Positions 7,214 through 14,201 of a stretch of 44,132 nt of DNA are shown piece by piece. A model generated the notes under the pieces. That model was not told the DNA's origin. It did no database searches and saw nothing but the letters and a program-made list of their open reading frames with translations. The position numbers and the translations under genes are program-made. The DNA comes from Candidatus Woesearchaeota archaeon (GTDB lineage: Archaea > Nanobdellota > Nanobdellia > UBA10117 > ARS21), in contig JABIPN010000005.1 of the NCBI GenBank assembly GCA_018698915.1, positions 1 to 44,132 on the forward strand, given 5' to 3'. Positions within the stretch are counted from its first letter, which is position 1, and every line of letters begins with the position of its first letter.

Positions 7214-7855
7214 TTATTGGATTGCTTGATAAATTTCTTTGTGAATCTCTTCTCGACTACACATTTCTCCATTGTTAGTACAATCGATTATGGTCCATTT
7301 GTCACTATCTTTTGCCAGAGATTCATAGCTTCTCAAGACTTCTTGCTGATAATTTTGATTCTCTTCATGGCCATCAAGTTCTTCTCGGTTATCCATGTTC
7401 GTTCTTGAGATATCTACAGGTACGCGTAAGAAAAGAACCGCATCAGATACTGGAACTCTTAGTTCATTATGTTCTAAATCAGTTAACCACTTGAAGAATT
7501 CTTCCCTTTCTTTTTCTGGGAGTTTTGCTTGCTGATAGGTAATATTTGATTCTATATATCTGTCACACAAAATGTAGTGTCCGCTTTCTAGGTGTCCCGT
7601 CATTTCATCTGCAACCATTCCTCGATCAAGTGCATAAAGAATGGAAGCTAATTTTGGGTGAACTTCAGTTGATTTTCCAAAATCTCCTTGTAGATATTGA
7701 GAAATCATTTTCCCGTAAATTGAATCATAATTTGGAAAGGAATATTTTATCACGTGGATTCCTTCTGCATTTAATCTTTCTTCCAAAAGTTTGGTTTGAG
7801 TTTCTTTTCCTGCGCCGTCAGTTCCGTCAATGACTATCAGCTTTCCTCGTTCCAC
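7214..7855 (-). CDS. tmk: Thymidylate kinase
   Basis: The 213-residue P-loop kinase phosphorylates dTMP to dTDP. The Walker A motif is IDGTDGAGKETQTK at the N-terminus, the DRY-like motif ILCDRYIESNITYQQ is typical, and the lid region follows. The start codon is GTG, supported by a TATA box about 25 bp upstream. It is transcribed divergently from thyA across an 84-bp gap, so the enzymes that make and phosphorylate dTMP sit side by side with separate leaderless promoters. Confidence 0.93.
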   Translation of the reverse strand: MERGKLIVIDGTDGAGKETQTKLLEERLNAEGIHVIKYSFPNYDSIYGKMISQYLQGDFGKSTEVHPKLASILYALDRGMVADEMTGHLESGHYILCDRYIESNITYQQAKLPEKEREEFFKWLTDLEHNELRVPVSDAVLFLRVPVDISRTNMDNREELDGHEENQNYQQEVLRSYESLAKDSDKWTIIDCTNNGEMCSREEIHKEIYQAIQ

Positions 7856-7875
7856 TACTTAATTTCTTCAATTTT

Positions 7876-7885
7876 CTATTTAAGC
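7876..7885 (-). promoter_or_regulatory. TATA box of tmk
   Basis: The minus-strand sequence GCTTAAATAG is centred about 25 bp upstream of the GTG start of tmk. Confidence 0.5.
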
Positions 7886-7910
7886 AATTGTTCATTTTAT
7901 TGGTTATATC

Positions 7911-7920
7911 TATTTAAATT
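7911..7920 (+). promoter_or_regulatory. TATA box of thyA
   Basis: TATTTAAATT is centred about 24.5 bp upstream of the thyA ATG. Confidence 0.5.
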
Positions 7921-7939
7921 TTGAAATTATAGTTTTCAA

Positions 7940-8809
7940 ATGAGATCTTATTTATCAATTGTTCGAGAGATTTTGGTTGCTGGTGACTACAAAGAAAATA
8001 GAACTGGAATTCCGACTTATTCTACTGCAGGTGCGACTTTTGAACATGATATGTCTCTTGGTTTTCCTTTATTAACTACAAAGAGTGTTCCTCTTAGATT
8101 GATTGCATCTGAACTTGAATTTTTCATTAAAGGTTTGACTGACAAAAAATGGCTACAGGATAGAAATAATCATATTTGGGATGAATGGTGTTGGCAGTTA
8201 AAGGTTCCTTACGGGCATGATAAAGAAACTCAACAAAAAATGTTTGAAGAGCGAGATCTTGGGCCAATCTATGGTTATCAGTGGAGAAATTTTGGTGCGG
8301 AGTACGATGGTTTTGATAAAGATTATTCTGAGAAAGGAATTGATCAACTTGAAAATTTAATTGGTGCTTTGAAAACAAATCCAAATGATCGTCGTATGAT
8401 TGTTTCTGCTTGGAATCCGAATCAAGTTGATGAGATGGCCCTACCTCCTTGTCACTATGGTTTCCAAGTTACAGTCACTGATGATAAATTAAATTTGATG
8501 TGGAATCAGCGATCAGTAGATACTGCTCTCGGTTTGCCTTTCAATATTGCAAGTTATGGTTTATTATTACATTTGCTTGCCAAGGAGACTGGATTTGGAG
8601 AGGGACGATTAGTTGGATTTCTAGGTGATACTCATATTTATGAAAATCATATCGAAGGTTTAGGAAAACAGCTTTCAAGAGTTCCTAAAGATTTACCTAA
8701 CATAGAAACTGAAAATTTTACTTCAATATTTGATTGGGAATATACTGATTCAAAAGTAATTGGTTATGAACCTCATGGTCAAATTAATTTTGGAAAACCT
8801 GCGATTTAA
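7940..8809 (+). CDS. thyA: Thymidylate synthase ThyA
   Basis: The 289-residue enzyme methylates dUMP to dTMP with methylenetetrahydrofolate. The nucleophile Cys171 lies in LPPCHYGFQ, followed by NLMWNQRSVDTALGLPFNIASYG and LGDTHIYENH, all strongly conserved. This is the classical folate-dependent enzyme and not the flavin-dependent ThyX found in many archaea. It is divergent from tmk and convergent with the PCNA gene, whose stop codon begins at the next base with no spacer. Confidence 0.97.
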   Translation: MRSYLSIVREILVAGDYKENRTGIPTYSTAGATFEHDMSLGFPLLTTKSVPLRLIASELEFFIKGLTDKKWLQDRNNHIWDEWCWQLKVPYGHDKETQQKMFEERDLGPIYGYQWRNFGAEYDGFDKDYSEKGIDQLENLIGALKTNPNDRRMIVSAWNPNQVDEMALPPCHYGFQVTVTDDKLNLMWNQRSVDTALGLPFNIASYGLLLHLLAKETGFGEGRLVGFLGDTHIYENHIEGLGKQLSRVPKDLPNIETENFTSIFDWEYTDSKVIGYEPHGQINFGKPAI

Positions 8810-9556
8810 TTATTTATTCTCAATTCTTGGTGCTAGAATGAAGGACATTTGTGCTTGGTTTAATGCTTTGAAATCAAGTCTTAGTGGATAATCTGAAGAA
8901 AAATTTACTTTAACTGAGTCTGCAAAAGATGCTGCTTTGGCCATCTTTTTCATATATTCCACTGAGTAAATTGAACTTGCTGGTTCTTTGATATTCATAC
9001 TTACTAAAATATCCGATCCTTGTTTTAATTCAATGTCTACTTTTCTTCCAGTATCTCCTGCAGTTAAAAGAAGTAAATTCTCTGCTGCTTTCAATGCAAC
9101 TGCGTCACTTACGATGCTTGCATCGTCAATGAAATCTCTGAATTCTTTTGAATCCATTTCAATAGTTACTTTGAAGTCAAGTTCTGGAACTTTTCTTTCG
9201 ACTTGCTCATCTTCTAATAATGGAATTGAAAAACGTTTTGTTGAAGAACCTTTAATTGTTACATTAAGTTTGTTGCTTGAATGAGTTAGAGTTAATGATT
9301 CTCCAGCTCTTACTCTTCGTAGTGCTTGACGAAATCCATCAAGATTGATTGTGATTTTTGAAGGTTCATTTACTTGATATTCTGTGAATGCTGAAGGTAG
9401 GATCGTTAAAATAACCATTGAAATATTTGCTGGATCCATTGCCACTAATTTTAACCCTTCATTTGTTATATTGAAAGTTGCATCAGTAATAAATTCTGAA
9501 ATGGTTCCGATTGTGTTATTTAGCAATTTTGTATCGTTTACTTTTAATGTGAACAT
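8810..9556 (-). CDS. pcn: DNA polymerase sliding clamp PCNA
   Basis: The 248-residue protein forms the trimeric ring that tethers replicative polymerases and repair enzymes to DNA. Features include the start MFTLKVND, GLKLVAMDPANISMVIL at residues 34-50, the acidic interdomain segment LLEDEQVERKVPELDF, and the C-terminal LRLDFKALNQAQMSFILAPRIE. The length is normal. It has its own TATA box about 28 bp upstream. The stop touches the thyA stop with no spacer, so termination must occur inside the opposite gene. Confidence 0.96.
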   Translation of the reverse strand: MFTLKVNDTKLLNNTIGTISEFITDATFNITNEGLKLVAMDPANISMVILTILPSAFTEYQVNEPSKITINLDGFRQALRRVRAGESLTLTHSSNKLNVTIKGSSTKRFSIPLLEDEQVERKVPELDFKVTIEMDSKEFRDFIDDASIVSDAVALKAAENLLLLTAGDTGRKVDIELKQGSDILVSMNIKEPASSIYSVEYMKKMAKAASFADSVKVNFSSDYPLRLDFKALNQAQMSFILAPRIENK

Positions 9557-9578
9557 AATTCACAATCTCTTAGTAGTG

Positions 9579-9590
9579 ATTTATAAAGAT
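9579..9590 (-). promoter_or_regulatory. TATA box of the PCNA gene
   Basis: The minus-strand sequence ATCTTTATAAAT is centred about 28 bp upstream of the start. Confidence 0.45.
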
Positions 9591-9599
9591 TTATTCAAT

Positions 9600-9812
9600 T
9601 TAGAACCGAGTAGAGAAAAGACCGATAAGTACTGCGATTATGGTTGCTACTGCTGCAAGTATTCCTATTAATACTGGCTTTGCAACGCCAAATGTTGGGG
9701 CAATTGCATATTCACTAGAAAGATTTCCTGCATATGCTGCCAATAAAATTGCTACAAGTACAAATAATCCGTAATTTGGTCGAATTACATTAACTCGTGT
9801 AAATATTCCCAT
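9600..9812 (-). CDS. Small two-helix membrane protein
   Basis: The 70-residue protein is mostly hydrophobic, with transmembrane segments at about residues 14-30 and 46-66 joined by a short loop (LSSEYAIAPTFG). No family was recognised. It lies 23 bp downstream of the OB-fold gene on the same strand with no convincing TATA box at the right spacing, so it is probably co-transcribed with it. The function is unknown. Confidence 0.6.
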   Translation of the reverse strand: MGIFTRVNVIRPNYGLFVLVAILLAAYAGNLSSEYAIAPTFGVAKPVLIGILAAVATIIAVLIGLFSTRF

Positions 9813-9835
9813 TATTTAATTAAGAACTTCGAGAT

Positions 9836-10183
9836 TTAAATTGTTTTCTTGTAAAGATTAAAATCGATTTTTGAGAAATCTTGGATTAAATCTGACTGAA
9901 TTTCAATATCTTCGCCTTCGCCCCAAGTTTTTCCTAATACTCTGACAACTTTCCCTTCTTCGATAGTTCCAAAGGCGGTGGAGTTGTTTGTGATTACATT
10001 AACTTTTCCTGTGCTATCATCAATAATGAAGGATTGTATCTCACTGTCTTTGCTTAGAACAATTCCAGTTATTGCAACGTTCTTAGTTTCTTTAGATAAG
10101 TCTGAAACTTTGGCTAATTGAAAAGGATATCTCTTGAATACTGTCTTTTCTTCAGAATTTTCTTCAGAATTTTTTTCTGCCAT
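9836..10183 (-). CDS. OB-fold nucleic-acid-binding protein (RPA-related)
   Basis: The 115-residue protein has an acidic N-terminal tail (EKNSEENSEEKTV) and a single OB-fold, seen in the strand pattern KNVAITGIVLSK, SFIIDDSTGKVNVI and GKVVRVLGKTW. The pattern DDSTGKVNV is typical of RPA32 or tRNA-anticodon-type OB domains that bind single-stranded DNA or RNA. It may act as a small replication protein A subunit, but single OB proteins are hard to assign. It has a TATA box about 26 bp upstream and is close to the PCNA, TFS and RpoL genes. Confidence 0.72.
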   Translation of the reverse strand: MAEKNSEENSEEKTVFKRYPFQLAKVSDLSKETKNVAITGIVLSKDSEIQSFIIDDSTGKVNVITNNSTAFGTIEEGKVVRVLGKTWGEGEDIEIQSDLIQDFSKIDFNLYKKTI

Positions 10184-10204
10184 GTTCTAGTTGAATTGTT
10201 TTAA

Positions 10205-10214
10205 TTTAAATAAA
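10205..10214 (-). promoter_or_regulatory. TATA box of the OB-fold gene
   Basis: TATTTAAATT on the minus strand is centred about 26 bp upstream of the start codon. Confidence 0.45.
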
Positions 10215-10223
10215 TTTGGAGAG

Positions 10224-10490
10224 TTAAGAATATTCTCTCCAAGTATGTTTACATTTAGTACATCTGAAGAATTGTGTTTCTGGTTCGTCAGATGAACGGG
10301 TTTGTTCTGTCCACCAATAAGCTTCAGTATGATTACACTTCTCACACTCAGCAGTTACTGTTGCTCTTGTGCTTTCTTGATTTGTACTTGCACCCTTTCC
10401 TTTTTCTTCTCGATGTGTTTTCTCTTTCAGTTTTACGGATTTTGTAGGTATTTTAATTGAACCGTCTTTGTTAAATAAATCTGCAACCAT
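10224..10490 (-). CDS. tfs: Transcription factor S, lacking the N-terminal zinc ribbon
   Basis: The 88-residue protein stimulates RNA cleavage by stalled archaeal RNA polymerase, like TFIIS. The C-terminal zinc ribbon is complete: ECEKCNHTEAYWWTEQTR, the catalytic Asp-Glu in SSDEPETQFF, and CTKCKHTWREYS. Typical archaeal TFS is about 105-115 aa with a second, RPB9-like zinc ribbon at the N-terminus; here residues 1-45 have no cysteine and are basic and Ser/Thr-rich. Cleavage activity should be kept, but docking on the polymerase may differ. Confidence 0.92.
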   Translation of the reverse strand: MVADLFNKDGSIKIPTKSVKLKEKTHREEKGKGASTNQESTRATVTAECEKCNHTEAYWWTEQTRSSDEPETQFFRCTKCKHTWREYS

Positions 10491-10532
10491 TTTCTGAGTT
10501 ATATTGCGTTACATTAAAAAACTTTGCGTAAA

Positions 10533-11093
10533 TTATATTTTTCCCAATAACATTAAAAATCCAACTTTTACCCAACCAATAAATGGAATTTTGATTTTTG
10601 CAACGCCAAGTATATCATCTTTGTGTATTTGTTTTTCAAAATTGAGTTGAGTTGGATTGTTGTCTCCTTTTGTGCTTACCCAATTATCTCCTTTTTCTAT
10701 AATTCTATGTATAATTGGTTCTGATCTTGAATTTGTTTGAAATATAATAATATCTCCGACTTTTAACTCTTTGAAATCTTTTCCTACTACTATAATCGCA
10801 TCTCCTCGATTAAATCCATTTTTCATTTTGAATTCTTTGAATTCGGATTTGTTAATATCGAAGTTTTGATATTCCTCTGCGTTGTTTTCCCACCAAGTGT
10901 TAAATCCTGTGTCATGATCCATTGAATTGGATACTACTGCGACGATTGGTAGTTGTGTTCCTAACAAAAATCCTAATGTTGGAAGTAAAATAAATTTTCC
11001 AATAATAAGAACAAGTGCTGCGCTGACCAAAAGAGATTCCCAACTATCATCTTTCCATAAAAAATGCCATATTTTTTTCCAATTTATTTTCAT
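10533..11093 (-). CDS. Signal peptidase I, archaeal Sec11 type
   Basis: The 186-residue membrane protease cleaves Sec signal peptides. The catalytic serine is Ser57 in VVSNSMDHD, after a transmembrane helix at about residues 22-42; the general base is His129 in EPIIHRI instead of the bacterial Lys, and Asp144 lies in STKGDNNPTQ, which together give the Ser-His-Asp pattern of Sec11/archaeal enzymes. A second hydrophobic segment lies at the C-terminus. Its start overlaps the stop of the DUF99 gene by 4 bp, so the two are translationally coupled. Likely substrates in the window include the 302-aa cohesin protein and the 439-aa PKD protein. Confidence 0.9.
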   Translation of the reverse strand: MKINWKKIWHFLWKDDSWESLLVSAALVLIIGKFILLPTLGFLLGTQLPIVAVVSNSMDHDTGFNTWWENNAEEYQNFDINKSEFKEFKMKNGFNRGDAIIVVGKDFKELKVGDIIIFQTNSRSEPIIHRIIEKGDNWVSTKGDNNPTQLNFEKQIHKDDILGVAKIKIPFIGWVKVGFLMLLGKI

Positions 11094-11692
11094 GCATGTC
11101 CTCTAGATTCGCCAAATTGTAATCCTGAACCAATGATATGTGACATTCTTAATGGTTCCGGAATAACTCCGTGCATTGTTGTTATTTGTAGAACTTTCGC
11201 TGCTTTTGCTGGACTGATTCCTGCGCACTGAAAAAAAATATTATCTGGTTTGTTCAAAGTTTTATTAGTGATTATAGCTTCATGTAATTCTCCTGCTTTT
11301 ACAATTAAGTTCCATTTGTGTTCCCAATGAGCGACATTGGTAATTGCTTTTTTTATTTTGTCAAAATGAGGTTTGTGTCTTACTACTGAAATTACTGGAA
11401 GGTTTGTTTTTTCACTTATTTTGCGTATATCAATTACATTAAATCCTCCGAAAGTTATTCCGTCAGTTAAAATTACTCTGAGTTGTGGTTTGTTTTTGCT
11501 CTTGTTTATCATCTTAATGAAACATGATGTTGCATCATCTCCATCACAAGTAATATGTGTTGTGAGCATTGCATCCATAAATTTTCCACCACGAAAAATT
11601 GTTCCAATTGCTAGAATTTTATTTCCTGCTTGATTTCGTTTGTGAGGTAAATCGTCAATTCCTAAAACACGTAGTTCACTATTAATCTTCAT
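11090..11692 (-). CDS. DUF99 family protein (EndoV-like fold)
   Basis: The 200-residue protein matches the archaeal DUF99 (UPF0215) family: LGIDDLPHKR near the N-terminus, FRGGKFMDAML, and LTDGITFGGFNVIDI followed by PVISVVRHKP. The family is related in fold to endonuclease V, and the acidic residues in IDD and TDG resemble its metal-binding site. A DNA-repair role is a family-level suggestion, not shown by this sequence. It is coupled to the signal peptidase gene by a 4-bp ATGA overlap. Confidence 0.85.
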   Translation of the reverse strand: MKINSELRVLGIDDLPHKRNQAGNKILAIGTIFRGGKFMDAMLTTHITCDGDDATSCFIKMINKSKNKPQLRVILTDGITFGGFNVIDIRKISEKTNLPVISVVRHKPHFDKIKKAITNVAHWEHKWNLIVKAGELHEAIITNKTLNKPDNIFFQCAGISPAKAAKVLQITTMHGVIPEPLRMSHIIGSGLQFGESRGHA

Positions 11693-11724
11693 AATTTATA
11701 TGAAAAGTTATTAGAATAAAAAGA

Positions 11725-11982
11725 TTACAGCTTTTGTTTTGCTGCGCTTGCAAAATCTTTTTTCAATGAATCCAGTGCTGAGTTCCAAATAGACTTTGCT
11801 TCCTTTGATTTTGTTCTCAAAGTAAAAATTGCTTCTCCAACTTCGGGGTGTGTTATTTGAAATCCTGAGGACTCTATGTCTTTGCTTTCCCAAATTTTAT
11901 CATTAACTGCATTCAGTAGACCTTGATCAAAAGGTTTGAAACTAACTTTTAGTAAATTCTTTTGTTTAGAGATTATTTCCAT
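11725..11982 (-). CDS. rpoL: DNA-directed RNA polymerase subunit L (Rpb11-like)
   Basis: The 85-residue protein matches the small archaeal subunit that pairs with subunit D in polymerase assembly. Seen are the N-terminal strands, DQGLLNAVNDKIW (corresponding to the HTLLNxLR helix), SSGFQITHPEVGEAIFTLRTK (the conserved HP motif), and a C-terminal amphipathic helix. The conserved Gly in HPxxG is present. It has its own TATA box, which overlaps the 3' end of the upstream dph2 C-terminal gene. Spacing to that gene is 25 bp. Confidence 0.85.
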   Translation of the reverse strand: MEIISKQKNLLKVSFKPFDQGLLNAVNDKIWESKDIESSGFQITHPEVGEAIFTLRTKSKEAKSIWNSALDSLKKDFASAAKQKL

Positions 11983-12005
11983 CGTGGTTTAATTCTGGTT
12001 AGTAG

Positions 12006-12015
12006 GTTTATAAAG
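12006..12015 (-). promoter_or_regulatory. TATA box of rpoL
   Basis: CTTTATAAAC on the minus strand is centred about 28 bp upstream of rpoL and overlaps the stop codon region of the upstream gene. Confidence 0.45.
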
Positions 12016-12757
12016 ATTTTGCTTTGGTTTTACCATTTAACTTATCAAAAATCTGTCTTAATTCTGTGCCATTAATCATTGTTTTTGGATAGAACGGTTG
12101 ATCTTCGACAATTCTAGGACATGCTGTGTTGACAAAACAATCGACTTCATGGTAATTCATAAGATCGTTTGGTGTAATGGTATCTGATAGAAGTATTACT
12201 GCTTTCTTTCCAAGTTTTTCTGCTTGTTCTTTCATTCGTTTTGCCATGTTAAGATAAACTTGCCCTGGTTTTGTTGAAACAATTATTCCATAACATTTTG
12301 CTTCTTCTGCATGATGCATTCTAGCTGCTTGTTTTGCGAAGAATTTTCGTCTTCGTTCTTCAGGAAGAAGTTCTACGGTTTGAGTAAGTGGATTTGCTAG
12401 CCAGATTGGTTTTTCTGAATTGAATGCAATAAATAGTGGATGAAATTCTCCAGTTCCTAAGAATACAAAAGCATCTACTTCTTCTTCAATATCTAATGCT
12501 GCTGATGCATCACATCCAAGAAGTTGACCTGAATGAAAAGCATAGATTCCTTGTTTTGGTTGAAGGTTCTTTGCAGGAGTTCCAACATGAATTTCCTTTC
12601 CGCCTTTCTTAAGATATATTTGTGCTTTTTTTAGATTTTTAATATGTTGAACTGTTGTTACAAGACCTATCTTCTTTTCTGGAACTATTTTGAGTACTTT
12701 ATCTAAAAGTGGTTCTATGTCTGCTTTGAGATAAGCTTCAATAAACAAGGTTCTCAT
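12008..12757 (-). CDS. dph2: Diphthamide synthase Dph2, C-terminal two domains (split gene)
   Basis: The 249-residue protein corresponds to domains 2 and 3 of archaeal Dph2, the radical enzyme that transfers the aminocarboxypropyl group of SAM to a histidine of elongation factor 2. Two of the three cluster cysteines are visible: Cys82 in GQLLGCDASAA and Cys213 in VNTACPRIVEDQPF. The first domain is encoded separately at 13189-13455; 249 + 88 aa equals the normal length of about 340. It starts with its own ATG and has a promoter 21 bp upstream with a 14-bp match to that of the other half. DphB, the next enzyme of the pathway, is at 38.9 kb. Confidence 0.92.
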   Translation of the reverse strand: MRTLFIEAYLKADIEPLLDKVLKIVPEKKIGLVTTVQHIKNLKKAQIYLKKGGKEIHVGTPAKNLQPKQGIYAFHSGQLLGCDASAALDIEEEVDAFVFLGTGEFHPLFIAFNSEKPIWLANPLTQTVELLPEERRRKFFAKQAARMHHAEEAKCYGIIVSTKPGQVYLNMAKRMKEQAEKLGKKAVILLSDTITPNDLMNYHEVDCFVNTACPRIVEDQPFYPKTMINGTELRQIFDKLNGKTKAKSL

Positions 12758-12777
12758 AAAACTCTGCTAAGTTTTTG

Positions 12778-12791
12778 GGTTAAAAGTGTTT
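12778..12791 (-). promoter_or_regulatory. TATA-region promoter of the dph2 C-terminal gene
   Basis: The minus-strand sequence AAACACTTTTAACC holds a TATA-like core. The same 14 bp occurs at the same distance (21 bp) from the ATG of the other dph2 half. Confidence 0.55.
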
Positions 12792-12832
12792 CGAAGTGGA
12801 TGGGGAAAAAGAGCGCAAAAGCTAATTAAATT

Positions 12833-12869
12833 AAAAAAATAATTCCAAGAATCTTATCGAATCTTGGAA
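12833..12869 (-). terminator. Hairpin plus T-run at the end of the 12.85 kb membrane gene
   Basis: Perfect 8-bp arms TTCCAAGA and TCTTGGAA surround the stop codon, and in the minus direction a run of seven Ts follows within a few bases. This resembles an intrinsic terminator. Confidence 0.5.
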
Positions 12870-13147
12870 AAGATTTGAACTGCCATCAATAGTGCTCCAA
12901 TTAGCGTTAATAGGAATGCGACTACTACAAAAATGAGGTTAATATAACTTATTGCTGTTGCAAAACCTTCAGTTTGGATGAGTCCACTTTCAGCTACACC
13001 AGCTAGCAACAAGAAAACTGCACCTGCTGCGATGTAACTAAGTTCTTTCCGTACAGCAGCAACATAGCCACTGTATTTAAGTAACGCTAATCCTAGAAGG
13101 AGACCAATTCCGGTTCCAAGGCTTCCTGTTAATCCTAGAATTTCCAT
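12854..13147 (-). CDS. Three-helix membrane protein inserted between dph2 halves
   Basis: The 97-residue protein is almost entirely hydrophobic, with transmembrane segments at about residues 8-28, 38-57 and 66-92. No family was recognised. It has its own TATA box about 25 bp upstream and a terminator-like hairpin overlapping its stop, so it is a self-contained transcription unit placed between the genes for the N-terminal and C-terminal parts of Dph2. No function can be assigned. Confidence 0.65.
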   Translation of the reverse strand: MEILGLTGSLGTGIGLLLGLALLKYSGYVAAVRKELSYIAAGAVFLLLAGVAESGLIQTEGFATAISYINLIFVVVAFLLTLIGALLMAVQIFSKIR

Positions 13148-13167
13148 ATAAAGATACGTGCCTTGGT

Positions 13168-13177
13168 TTATTTAAAT
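13168..13177 (-). promoter_or_regulatory. TATA box of the inserted membrane gene
   Basis: The minus-strand sequence CATTTAAATA is centred about 25 bp upstream of the start. Confidence 0.5.
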
Positions 13178-13188
13178 GTTGCGCAGAA

Positions 13189-13455
13189 CTAGTCTTTTAT
13201 GTTGTATGCGAAAGCGTGACCTATTGCCACCAACATATCATATTCTTTTGGTAGATTTGTTGGTACATCGCATGCTCCAAAATTTGAACCTGCCCAAAAT
13301 ACTATTGTTGCTCCAGTTAATTCCTCTAATTGTGTTTGAAGTTTTGAAGCGTCGTTTTTGAGACCGTCAGGTAATTGAATTACAATTGTCTTTGCGTTGA
13401 TTTTCTTTGCTTCGTCGACAATCTTCTGAATCTCAATATCATACTTTTCTAGCAT
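13189..13455 (-). CDS. dph2: Diphthamide synthase Dph2, N-terminal domain (split gene)
   Basis: The 88-residue protein matches only domain 1 of Dph2: KYDIEIQKIVDEAKK, then VIQLPDGLKNDASKLQ, and the cluster-binding Cys62 in GSNFGACDVP, ending soon after the conserved IGHA segment. It stops with TAG, and the other two domains follow in a separate gene after a membrane-protein gene. The cysteine motif and domain core are intact, so the two products probably assemble into an active enzyme and are not debris; that is an inference. It has its own promoter. Confidence 0.9.
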   Translation of the reverse strand: MLEKYDIEIQKIVDEAKKINAKTIVIQLPDGLKNDASKLQTQLEELTGATIVFWAGSNFGACDVPTNLPKEYDMLVAIGHAFAYNIKD

Positions 13456-13475
13456 AAAGATAGTGATTGAAGTTT

Positions 13476-13489
13476 GGTTAAAAGTGTTT
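13476..13489 (-). promoter_or_regulatory. TATA-region promoter of the dph2 N-terminal gene
   Basis: The minus-strand sequence AAACACTTTTAACC lies 21 bp upstream of the ATG and is identical in sequence and spacing to that of the dph2 C-terminal gene. Confidence 0.55.
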
Positions 13490-13498
13490 TTATTTGGC

Positions 13499-13831
13499 TT
13501 AATTGAAAAACATTACATCTGTTCCTTCTGCTCTTTCGTCACCATCAGATATGGAATCTCCGTCTGAATCTGGTTCTGTTGGATTTGATCCGAATATGCA
13601 CTCATCAAAATCACTCATGCCATCATCATCTGAATCAATATTTTGGTAAAATTTAACTGCAGCCTTGTTTTCTAAATCTGGTAACTTGTTACAATTAATT
13701 GGTGTATCTAAAACTACTGCTTGTGTAGCTTTGGCATTTGGACCAAAAACAAAAAACGCGATAATTAAAACACCTAGTGCAATTACTATTGCTGAAGTAT
13801 AATGATGTGGATCATATTTCTTCTTTTTCAT
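13499..13831 (-). CDS. Membrane-anchored protein with TSP3-like calcium repeats
   Basis: The 110-residue protein has a basic N-terminus, a transmembrane anchor at about residues 12-30, and an outward C-terminal part with two Asp-rich loops, DSDDDGMSDFDE and DSDGDSISDGDE, which match thrombospondin type 3 calcium-binding repeats. Two cysteines could form a disulfide. Similar repeats occur in the large surface protein at 41.6-43.9 kb. It has its own TATA box. A cell-surface structural role is likely but not specific. Confidence 0.75.
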   Translation of the reverse strand: MKKKKYDPHHYTSAIVIALGVLIIAFFVFGPNAKATQAVVLDTPINCNKLPDLENKAAVKFYQNIDSDDDGMSDFDECIFGSNPTEPDSDGDSISDGDERAEGTDVMFFN

Positions 13832-13850
13832 ATTTTAGTAATGTCTTAGT

Positions 13851-13860
13851 TTTATTTAAA
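13851..13860 (-). promoter_or_regulatory. TATA box of the TSP3-repeat gene
   Basis: The minus-strand sequence TTTAAATAAA is centred about 25 bp upstream of the start. Confidence 0.5.
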
Positions 13861-13878
13861 TGTTAGCTCTTCGGAGGA

Positions 13879-13886
13879 TTTATAAT
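13879..13886 (+). promoter_or_regulatory. TATA box of the DUF357 gene
   Basis: TTTATAAT is centred about 26 bp upstream of the ATG at 13908 but only 13-14 bp from the ATG at 13896, so it favours the later start. Confidence 0.5.
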
Positions 13887-13907
13887 AACTAGAAAATGAG
13901 GTTTGTT

Positions 13908-14201
13908 ATGAATGAAATTACTGTTGAAAGACTTGATAAGTATTTGAATTTGACGGCTACTGCACTTCAGAAAGTTAAATTAATGAAAAATATTTCTGAA
14001 AGAGAAAAGGAAATTGGTGAGAAATATTTGGAAATGGCTCGAAGTTATTTATCAGATGCAAATCACTTCAAAGATGGCGGAGACTTTGTTAATGCATTTG
14101 CTGCAGTGAATTATGCTCATGCTTGGTTAGATGCTGGTGCAATTGTAAAAATCTTTGATGTAGATGGAGATAATGTTTTATTTACTGCAGATGCTGACTG
14201 A
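13908..14201 (+). CDS. DUF357 family protein
   Basis: The 97-residue helical protein matches the archaeal DUF357 family: a first helix with ERLDKYLNLTATALQKV, then KYLEMARSYLSDANHF, and the conserved NAFAAVNYAHAWLDAGA followed by FDVDGDNVLFTA. The function of the family is unknown. The start at 13908 is chosen from the TATA spacing; 13896 would add four residues. It converges on the PEP-synthase-like gene and the two coding regions overlap by 20 bp. Confidence 0.88.
   Translation: MNEITVERLDKYLNLTATALQKVKLMKNISEREKEIGEKYLEMARSYLSDANHFKDGGDFVNAFAAVNYAHAWLDAGAIVKIFDVDGDNVLFTADAD

Noticed and set aside
12008-13455. Frameshift in a single dph2 gene
   Set aside because: The two parts are separated by an intact membrane-protein gene with its own promoter, and each part has its own start and promoter.
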